A stretch of DNA of 64,000 nt. Source: Leptolyngbya sp. FACHB-8 (lineage in GTDB: Bacteria; Cyanobacteriota; Cyanobacteriia; Elainellales; Elainellaceae). Shown in pieces: positions 27,043-33,910 of this stretch (positions within the stretch are counted from its first letter, which is position 1; every line of letters begins with the position of its first letter). The position numbers and the translations under genes are program-made. Location of the stretch: positions 104,809 through 168,808 of the forward strand of contig NZ_JACJOO010000019.1 in the NCBI RefSeq assembly GCF_014695575.1, in the 5' to 3' direction. The notes below the pieces were generated by a model. It was not told where the DNA came from, did not search any database, and was given only the letters and a program-made list of their open reading frames with translations.

Positions 27043-27060
27043 GTTTTCTTGGTCGCAGTT

Positions 27061-28257
27061 ATGAGCAACGCACCTGATCTCTCCCTGACCCACTATCCAA
27101 AAACCTCACCTCGTCCACAAACCCTGATTATTGCTGTATTGCTGGGGTTATTCGTGTTGGGAGCGATCGTTGTCAGCCCCTACGGTGGATGGAAGCAAAG
27201 CGTCTTATTCTTAATCGGTGGGCTTTTCGGCTTGAGCCTTTATCACGCCAGCTTCGGCTTTGCTTCCGCTTACCGAAAGTTGTTTGTTTACCGGGAAGTG
27301 AAGGGGGTTTTGGCGCAAATTCTGATGCTGGCGGTCGCCACCCTCATTTTTGCCCCGTTCCTGCTAACCGAAAGTGCATTTGGGCAGGATGTGCGAGGAG
27401 CGGTTGCACCTGTAGCGTTGCAGGGGGCGATAGGAGCATTTCTATTCGGTGTGGGAATGCAACTTGGCAGTGGTTGTGCCTGCGGGACGCTCTATACCAT
27501 TGGCGGAGGCAGCAGCATGATGTTACTGACGCTGCTCACGTTTGGTGTTGGTTCTTTCTGGGCCAGTCTAACGGGTTCGCTCTGGGAAGGTTTGCCGAAG
27601 CTAGAGGCAATTTCCCTCGTGCAAACCTGGGGGTGGTTAGGAGTGGTCTTGCAACTCGCTGTGCTGGGGGCGATCGCCCTCCTGCTACAGCGATGGAATC
27701 AACCCTCTGCATCATCTCATTTTGTGTCTAACCTCTCCCTGTGGAAACGATTCCTGTATGGCCCTTGGTCACTTGTATTTGGGGCGATCGCCCTCGCGAT
27801 TTTGAATGGCTTAACGTTGCTGCTGGCGGGCCGTCCCTGGGGTGTGACCTGGGGGTTTACCCTATGGGCCGCTAAAGTTGCCCAGAGATTGGGCTGGAAT
27901 CCGGCAACCAGTGAGTTTTGGAACCAGGGAGTAGGCGCGAAGACTCTCAGCGAAAGTGTCTTTGCTGATATTACATCTGTGATGAACTTTGGCATTGTCT
28001 TGGGCGCAGCTCTTGCGGCTGCCCTTGCAGGTCAATTAGCCGTTAAACAGCCACCCACTAAAACTGCGATCGCGGCTGCTTTAGTGGGTGGTTTGATGAT
28101 GGGCTACGGGGCAAGATTGGCGTTTGGCTGCAATGTCGGAGCTTACTTCAGTGGTATTGCCTCTACCAGTTTGCATGGTTGGTTATGGATTACCTTTGCG
28201 CTGTTGGGGACAGGCTTAGGGATTCGGTTGCGATCGCTTTTTCGACTGGCTCTATAA
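27061..28257 (+). CDS. YeeE/YedE (TsuA-type) sulfur-compound transporter
   Basis: A 398-residue membrane protein with about ten helices. The paired cysteine motifs of the YeeE/YedE family are present: GMQLGSGCACGTLYTIGGG in the first half and RLAFGCNVGAYFSGIAS in the second. TsuA of this family imports thiosulfate, passing it along conserved cysteines. The ATG at 27061 follows an open stretch with no better start. It closes the sulfonate cluster, adding thiosulfate or another small sulfur anion to the substrate range; the exact ligand is inferred. Confidence 0.85.
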   Translation: MSNAPDLSLTHYPKTSPRPQTLIIAVLLGLFVLGAIVVSPYGGWKQSVLFLIGGLFGLSLYHASFGFASAYRKLFVYREVKGVLAQILMLAVATLIFAPFLLTESAFGQDVRGAVAPVALQGAIGAFLFGVGMQLGSGCACGTLYTIGGGSSMMLLTLLTFGVGSFWASLTGSLWEGLPKLEAISLVQTWGWLGVVLQLAVLGAIALLLQRWNQPSASSHFVSNLSLWKRFLYGPWSLVFGAIALAILNGLTLLLAGRPWGVTWGFTLWAAKVAQRLGWNPATSEFWNQGVGAKTLSESVFADITSVMNFGIVLGAALAAALAGQLAVKQPPTKTAIAAALVGGLMMGYGARLAFGCNVGAYFSGIASTSLHGWLWITFALLGTGLGIRLRSLFRLAL

Positions 28258-28261
28258 AACC

Positions 28262-28402
28262 TGAGTTCAGGCTAAGGGAACCTCAGTTTGGGTTAAGGGC
28301 TTTTTCAAGTGCCGCGCTTCGCGCGGCACTTGAAAAAGCCCATTATTGCGTGCGCAACGCGCACGCAATAATGGGCGGTTCGGCTTATCCCGAACTGACG
28401 TT
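28262..28402. repeat. Nested-palindrome family E, copy 2
   Basis: Two perfect hairpins side by side: a 21-bp stem starting GGGCTTTTTCAAGTGCCGCG with loop TTC (28297-28341) and a 17-bp stem CCCATTATTGCGTGCGC with loop AAC (28339-28375). Outer parts CCTCAGTTTGGG and CCCGAACTGACG pair imperfectly. Copy 1 (9814) is in reverse orientation. Confidence 0.85.
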
Positions 28403-28465
28403 AAGGGATTTTTGCGGGGCAGAGCGCACACCAGAATGGGCACTTGGTTATCCCGAGTTGAGTTT

Positions 28466-28572
28466 ATACAGCGCTTTTCGCTTGGATCAGCCACAGTTGT
28501 TTTGGTGAGAGCCACGCGAAGCGTGGCTCTCACCAAAACAACTGGATTTTAAGCGTTTAAAGAGCGCTGTAA
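28466..28572. repeat. Nested-palindrome family A, copy 1
   Basis: Outer ends TACAGCGCTTTTCGCTTGGA and TTTAAAGAGCGCTGTAA flank a perfect 23-bp stem (28495-28517 and 28521-28543, beginning AGTTGTTTTGGTGAGAGCC) with loop GAA and tip CGC-GAA-GCG. Other copies are at 56518 and 62210. Confidence 0.85.
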
Positions 28573-28576
28573 CTTC

Positions 28577-28619
28577 CCCAAAAGCGAGATGGAAGCCTTG
28601 GTCCCATCTCGCTTTTGGG
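28577..28619. terminator. Hairpin between YeeE and CDF genes
   Basis: CCCAAAAGCGAGATGG pairs perfectly with CCATCTCGCTTTTGGG (16 bp, 11-base loop), ending three bases before the CDF stop codon. Read on the minus strand it ends the CDF transcript. Confidence 0.75.
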
Positions 28620-28621
28620 CT

Positions 28622-29530
28622 TTATGGGTATTCTCGCTCTAAGTGCTGATCCTGCCAGGAGAGCGGGTCTTCTAGAGGCTCAAGGTGAGTAAAAACATAG
28701 GTGCCGGGAAGCGCCTGCTCAATCGCCAGTTCAATCTCCTCACAGAGATCATGACCTTGTTTGACCGTCCAGGCTCCCGGTACTAAAACATGTAAGGAGA
28801 CAAACCGCCGTGCCCCTGCAACCCGACTGCGGAGAGCATGGAACTGAATGATTTGAGAATCGTATGTGGCCAAAATATCGGTCACGATTCGCTTATCTGA
28901 TTCAGGCATGGCTGTATCTAATAACCCTAACCCTGTTTCACGTAATAACTTGATACCTGTCCAGACAATATTGACCGCTACAATAAACGCGATAATTGGG
29001 TCAAGAATGAGCCAGTGGGTAATAGGCACCAAAATTAATCCCAGCACAACTCCTATTGATGTCCAGACATCAGTCATAAGATGATGCGCATCGGCCCGTA
29101 ATGTAATGGAGCGCAGCCGTTTACTTGCACGCAACATGGCCAGGGCTAGTGCTCCATTAATAACAGTTGCAACCAGGGATAGCCCTAATCCAAGTCCCAA
29201 TTGCTCGATTGGTTGAGGATGAAATAAACGTCCCCAAGCGGCGATCGCAATACTGACGGCAGCCACTAAAATCAAGGCTCCTTCCACTCCACTGGAAAAA
29301 TATTCTGCTTTATAGTGGCCGAAGGCATGCTGCTCATCCGGTGGCTTTGCAGCATAGGTGACTGCCCAGGTTGCAATAATGGCCGCTACTAAATTGACAA
29401 TCGATTCAGCGGCATCTGAAAGTAACCCGACTGAACCGGTGAGAAAATAGGATCCGGCTTTGAGGGCAATTGTTAGTAATGCCGCTCCAATGGAGAGAAA
29501 GGTGTAGAAGCGAGCAGATTTACGTTCCAT
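28622..29530 (-). CDS. Cation diffusion facilitator (CDF) family metal exporter
   Basis: A 302-residue protein with six helices and a cytoplasmic C-terminal domain. Metal-site helices read GLLSDAAESIVNL (TM2) and ADAHHLMTDVWTS (TM5, with the His-x3-Asp pair). The C-terminal domain holds ESDKRIVTDILATYD and HDLCEEIELAIEQ. CDF proteins expel Zn, Mn, Fe or Co by proton exchange. TM2 lacks the His-x3-Asp of zinc-specific members, so the metal is open. It follows the GDT1 gene by 90 bases on the same strand and may share its manganese riboswitch, which would point to Mn. Confidence 0.88.
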   Translation of the reverse strand: MERKSARFYTFLSIGAALLTIALKAGSYFLTGSVGLLSDAAESIVNLVAAIIATWAVTYAAKPPDEQHAFGHYKAEYFSSGVEGALILVAAVSIAIAAWGRLFHPQPIEQLGLGLGLSLVATVINGALALAMLRASKRLRSITLRADAHHLMTDVWTSIGVVLGLILVPITHWLILDPIIAFIVAVNIVWTGIKLLRETGLGLLDTAMPESDKRIVTDILATYDSQIIQFHALRSRVAGARRFVSLHVLVPGAWTVKQGHDLCEEIELAIEQALPGTYVFTHLEPLEDPLSWQDQHLEREYP

Positions 29531-29620
29531 GAAATAACTGATATTTCGTATGGGTGTAGTAGCGTAGAAAGGCTTAAGTTTTGATTGGTCTTATCTACAA
29601 AAAACTAACTTTAAAGCTAT

Positions 29621-30238
29621 TTAAACCCCTTCCAACATTGCTACCATGGCAAATACCAAGAACAGGAAGCCACCGATTGAAGTAACGGCACGTTCTGAAA
29701 TTCTTCCGGCGATTAAACTGCCACCTAATACGGCAATGACTGCACAAATAGCGTGCCCCAGGATAGCACCTAAGGTAATGCCTACTACGTTATTAGCAGC
29801 GGAGAGAGTCACCGTTGCAATTTGTGTGCGATCGCCCCATTCTGCTAAAAATGTCAGGATGAAGCTTTCAAATAAAACGGCCCAACTATTTCTGTGTCCT
29901 TTGAGGTTCTTCTCACTCACCTCAATTGCATCCTTGGCTTCTTCGACGACCTCATCAGTTGCAAAGGCACTCATGCGGCTGGCTTCATAGAGCAACTTGA
30001 CACCAAAAAATAGAAATAATCCTACTGCCGCGTAGTGAGTGTAAATCTTGGGGAGAAATGCAATAACCTGCCCGATCGCTACAGATAGAAGTGTCATTGC
30101 AGCTAATGCTCCAATCACACCAGCCAACACTAAAGGGCGTGGATACCGCATGGACAAAATGACAGCGATAAAGAATGTTTTATCGCCCAGTTCTGAAATT
30201 GTAATCAGTAACAAACCTGCGGTAAAAGCGGTTAGCAT
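29621..30238 (-). CDS. GDT1/UPF0016 (TMEM165) family manganese/calcium exporter
   Basis: A 205-residue membrane protein with two copies of the family motif E-x-GD-[KR]-[ST]: ISELGDKTFFIAVILSMRY in the first half and LAEWGDRTQIATVTLSAANN in the second, each in a pair of helices, with a charged loop between (VVEEAKDAIEVSEKN). Cyanobacterial relatives move manganese out of the cytoplasm or into the thylakoid lumen for photosystem II. The gene is preceded by a yybP-ykoY riboswitch on the same strand, so expression should rise with manganese. Confidence 0.92.
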   Translation of the reverse strand: MLTAFTAGLLLITISELGDKTFFIAVILSMRYPRPLVLAGVIGALAAMTLLSVAIGQVIAFLPKIYTHYAAVGLFLFFGVKLLYEASRMSAFATDEVVEEAKDAIEVSEKNLKGHRNSWAVLFESFILTFLAEWGDRTQIATVTLSAANNVVGITLGAILGHAICAVIAVLGGSLIAGRISERAVTSIGGFLFLVFAMVAMLEGV

Positions 30239-30300
30239 GGTAGTGAACTCCTCAGAATCGACAGCAGAACATCTGAGTGAGCTGGGTCAGCGTACAAGCA

Positions 30301-30475
30301 CTTCACCAAGCTCACATGCAGATGTGAACTCAGTGAAGGTCTCGCTTTCAAGCTTGGATGCTTAACTCAATCTACAGAGCTTAAGCAAAGAACAATCTTG
30401 CTACCCAAACCAGGCTATTGCCAGTATGTTGACTTGGGCGACTGGCTATTGAGCCAGCAGCTACTCCCCTTCAAG
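30301..30475 (-). promoter_or_regulatory. yybP-ykoY manganese riboswitch with alternative hairpin
   Basis: Reading the minus strand, the conserved GGGGAGTAGC (30469-30462 and on), GTCAACATAC (30433-30424) and GCGAGACCTTCAC (to 30333) appear in order and spacing of the yybP-ykoY aptamer. P1 would pair TGAAGG (30473-30468) with CCTTCA (30339-30334). Immediately after, CTTCAC (30338-30333) can instead pair with GTGAAG (30306-30301), with CACAT/ATGTG inside, so the two folds exclude each other. It ends about 60 bases before the GDT1 start. The remaining stretch up to 30718 is AT-rich promoter sequence with no gene. Confidence 0.88.
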
Positions 30476-30718
30476 ACATAGTCATCTTATAGCAAAGCCT
30501 ATTAGTTAGCAAGCTTTAAACCTGTTGAAATATATGGGCTTTAATAAGCAGTTTTTCATTTTTAATTCACTTTTGATTCATTTTCTTTTCATATTTAAAG
30601 CTGTGGATTACTTCATTGTTATTTCGAAAGTTGCCTTATGCAAAATCTATTTTAGATAGTGCTTTTTGGAGTTAAGTACTGTTCGTTTCTGTGTGAGAGC
30701 TGCTTAAACGATCATGTT

Positions 30719-33700
30719 TCACTTCATATTTGTCGGTAAGATAGCATCTTCACAGATTTCTGAATAGGCACAGTATGCACAGGATTTCGGTGACGGGTTA
30801 GGACCGTAATGGCCTTGAGCGATCGCCCCCATCAACTCCTCCGCCTCTTGATCAATACTCTGCAAATCGGATGCATTGAAAGTGTGCAGGGTATCGTGAC
30901 GCAGATAGGCAATATGGGCCGTTGTTTTTTGAGTTGCAGCCGCGTAAGCCCAGAGTTGAAAGCGGTGTTCCTGTGGATGCATCTCCTGGTCGGTTTTGAT
31001 GTCGAGGACAAAGGTGTCTCCGAGCAGATCCGCTGAGCCGTTAAGGATCAAAGAATCTTGTTTTAATTGCAGAGTGCATTCCCAGGTGCCCTGGCGAACT
31101 GATGCGAATGTGGGCGATCGCCAAAACTGCTCAGCTAGCTTCAGCGCATCCTGTACGCATTCTGACGGCAATGTGGGATTGAAAGGTTTCAGCTCCTCCA
31201 GAGCCGTAATTTTGCGTTCCAGGGCGATGTGAGTCAGGAGACCAATTTCTGCACCATGGTTTGACGTGCCTGTTTGAAAACCGGGATGACCATCGATGAA
31301 TTTTAAGCGGAATTGTTTAGGGCAACGGGCGTAGATGGTGAGTGCTGTCACCGGAAGTTCCATGCCGTTGGAACGAATGGGGCTTAGCAGTGAGCGGGTA
31401 GGACGTGTAGGAAGCTGCGGGAGGATGGGCGGAAGAGGAGCTACGCGCGTGGGGTCGAAGGGGATAGGTTGGATGGGATAATGTCCTTCTAAACCCGGCC
31501 GTAATAGGCTTAAGCCATTGCCACTCGGTTCTGCGGCGGTGAGAATAAGGCGATCGCGCGCACGGGTGAGGGCCACATAGAGCAGCCGTTTGGCCTCGGC
31601 CTGTTCGCGTTGTTTTTGCTGCTGCTCTAACAGGATGTAGAGGGCTGATTTGTGTTTGTCGCCTGCCTCATCCTCTAATTTTAGAGACACCCCCAAATCT
31701 GGATCGAAGCGAACTTTGGGTGAATCGATCGCCCGCTGGCGTGTCAGATCTGGCACGATGACTACTGACCATTCCAGCCCTTTGGCAGCATGAATGGTCA
31801 TCAAGGAAACGGCATTCCCTGCGGCCAGCGCTGGGCGAGGAACGGAAACCTCGTGGCGTACCAGGCGCTTGAGGCGACGTACGACAACGAGTACATCGGC
31901 CATACCCTGTTCGAGCTGTCGAACGACCTCCAGGAAACCGCGCCAGTCGGCCATCCGGCGATCGCCCCCCGACAAGTTGGCAATCACAGCGGTATAGCCC
32001 GTCAGGCGATCGGCCAATTGCAACAACCGGGTTGGTGGTTCTGCGTCTCGTTCGCGCAAGATTTGGGTGAGAACCTCAAAAATTTGAACGATGGCCGGTT
32101 CATCACTTTGCTTCAGTCGTTGCCACCAGGACTTGGCATCCGGTAACTGGCTGAGGGTACCGAGGGTGCGATCGCTCACGGCGAAGAAGGGACTGCGCAG
32201 CACCGCTACCAGGGATAAATCGTCTCTGGGGTCAGCGAGAAATTGCAGTAGAGCAAAGGCATCTTTTGCCTCGCGGGTCTCCAGTAAGTTCCCACCTCCG
32301 GCCTGCACAATGGGAATACCTCGATGTTCGATGGTTTGCCCATACAGCCCTAAAGGTTCCCAGGTGCGCGCCAAGACAGCAATATCTCCTGGTTGGATGG
32401 GGCGGTGCGATCGCGTCGGCTTGTCCCAAATCTCGACCTTGTCATTGAGCAATTTCTCAATCACATCTGCAATGTGCTGAGCTTCTATCACACGAGTCTG
32501 ATCAATAGCGGGTTTGGGATCACCGTCAGGGGTGACCGCGTACACTTGCAGGTGAGGCGCGGAGTGGGGAGGAATGCGTTCGGAATGCAGGTCTTGATGT
32601 AATGCACCGAGTACAGGTGAGAAGACGGTATTAATATTTTGAATTAACTGGGTATGGGTACGAAAACTCTGGGTCAACGCAACAATCTGGCCGCCGGAAC
32701 GGTGAAGGCGATCGCGCCAATCTTGAAACACCTGTACATCAGCACGGCGGAACCCATAGATGGATTGCTTCTCATCGCCTACCAGCGTGAGAACAGCATC
32801 TTGAGTTAGCAATTCCAGAAATTTACCCTGAATCGGATTGGTGTCCTGAAATTCATCAATTAGGAATGCACGCCAACGCTTAGCGTAATAGTTGCGTACG
32901 CTTTTATGGCTAAGTGCTTCCAACGCATGCACTTCCAAATCATTGAAGTCGAGGATGCGCCGTTGCCGTTTGGCTTCACGAAGATGCGATCGCACTTGTT
33001 CAAAAGCTGATCGCAGGGTGGGCAGCATTGCCTCAACCTGCGTGTCTAGCTCTGTAACCTGAAGTGTAATCAGTCCTGCTTTAAGAACCTCCCTAACGAG
33101 ATCTCGTAAAGCTTTCGCAGAGGCTTTTACCTCTTCCCAAAGCTCTCTACTACTCCAATTTCTTGCGCTACCTCCTACAAAATTGAGTCCTGCGATCGAT
33201 AACAGTGCAGCCTGTAAATCGTCACCTTGTTCAGCTTGGGCGATCGCCTCAACAGCGGTCTGCCGCATGTTTTCCGTTCTATCTCCAGGTTGGCCTGCAC
33301 AAGAGCCAAGCAGATACCGGGCTTCTTGCCACACCGGGTGGTTCAGCAGATCATGAGCGGCTTTCTGTCGCAGTTGTTCTAAAACGGGTAACCAATCTTT
33401 TTGCTCGCGCTGCAATGCCGCTTCGGCATTGAGGGGATCATTGAGAAAAGTGCCCATTACTGCTTGCATCAGCGAGTAGGGAACCTGCTCATAAAACTCA
33501 GTGGGAAGTTGGTCAATGGCGATCGCCAACTGTTCTGCTTGCCAAAGAGTGCCTTCCAGGGTGTCGAGGAGCCCAAAGTCAGAGGGAACGTTGGCGGCTT
33601 CGGGATGCTCGCGGCAGATGCGGGCTGCCAGAGAATGGAAGGTGCTGATTTGAGCGGCTTCCAGCTCGGCCAACCAGTCAAATTGGTCTGGAACCTGAGT

Positions 33701-33910
33701 GGCGACGGTTTGACGGATGCGCGATCGCAACTCAGCCGCTGCTTTCTCCGTAAAGGTGACGGCCACAATTTCCAGGGGAGAGAAGCCGGATTTCAGATGG
33801 TGCAGATACCGCTCTGCCAGCATATGGGTTTTTCCGGTTCCGGCTCCGGCAGTGACACTGACGCTACTGGGAGCATAGGCGGCTTGTTGCTGTTCGGTTG
33901 TGAGGCTCAT
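30719..33910 (-). CDS. addA: AddA-like UvrD-family helicase-nuclease
   Basis: A 1063-residue superfamily-1 helicase joined to a C-terminal RecB-type nuclease, for double-strand-break end processing. Helicase motifs: LTTEQQQAAYA (Q), VTAGAGTGKTHML (I), VAVTFTEKAAAELRSRI (Ia), FLIDEFQDTNPIQ (II), LVGDEKQSIYGFR (III), LTQSFRTH (IV), MTIHAAKGLEWSVVIVPDL (V), LLYVALTRARDRL (VI). The nuclease part has Asp and D-x-K in ADLLGDTFVLDIKTD and four cysteines (YARCPKQF; SCAYCAYSEIC). I start at the ATG at 33910, which overlaps the addB stop; the open frame goes to 33952. It is the second gene of the pair. Confidence 0.85.
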   Translation of the reverse strand: MSLTTEQQQAAYAPSSVSVTAGAGTGKTHMLAERYLHHLKSGFSPLEIVAVTFTEKAAAELRSRIRQTVATQVPDQFDWLAELEAAQISTFHSLAARICREHPEAANVPSDFGLLDTLEGTLWQAEQLAIAIDQLPTEFYEQVPYSLMQAVMGTFLNDPLNAEAALQREQKDWLPVLEQLRQKAAHDLLNHPVWQEARYLLGSCAGQPGDRTENMRQTAVEAIAQAEQGDDLQAALLSIAGLNFVGGSARNWSSRELWEEVKASAKALRDLVREVLKAGLITLQVTELDTQVEAMLPTLRSAFEQVRSHLREAKRQRRILDFNDLEVHALEALSHKSVRNYYAKRWRAFLIDEFQDTNPIQGKFLELLTQDAVLTLVGDEKQSIYGFRRADVQVFQDWRDRLHRSGGQIVALTQSFRTHTQLIQNINTVFSPVLGALHQDLHSERIPPHSAPHLQVYAVTPDGDPKPAIDQTRVIEAQHIADVIEKLLNDKVEIWDKPTRSHRPIQPGDIAVLARTWEPLGLYGQTIEHRGIPIVQAGGGNLLETREAKDAFALLQFLADPRDDLSLVAVLRSPFFAVSDRTLGTLSQLPDAKSWWQRLKQSDEPAIVQIFEVLTQILRERDAEPPTRLLQLADRLTGYTAVIANLSGGDRRMADWRGFLEVVRQLEQGMADVLVVVRRLKRLVRHEVSVPRPALAAGNAVSLMTIHAAKGLEWSVVIVPDLTRQRAIDSPKVRFDPDLGVSLKLEDEAGDKHKSALYILLEQQQKQREQAEAKRLLYVALTRARDRLILTAAEPSGNGLSLLRPGLEGHYPIQPIPFDPTRVAPLPPILPQLPTRPTRSLLSPIRSNGMELPVTALTIYARCPKQFRLKFIDGHPGFQTGTSNHGAEIGLLTHIALERKITALEELKPFNPTLPSECVQDALKLAEQFWRSPTFASVRQGTWECTLQLKQDSLILNGSADLLGDTFVLDIKTDQEMHPQEHRFQLWAYAAATQKTTAHIAYLRHDTLHTFNASDLQSIDQEAEELMGAIAQGHYGPNPSPKSCAYCAYSEICEDAILPTNMK

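Noticed and set aside
28266..28552. Overlapping frames on both strands near 28.3-28.5 kb
   Set aside because: They are translations of the family E and A hairpins, not genes.
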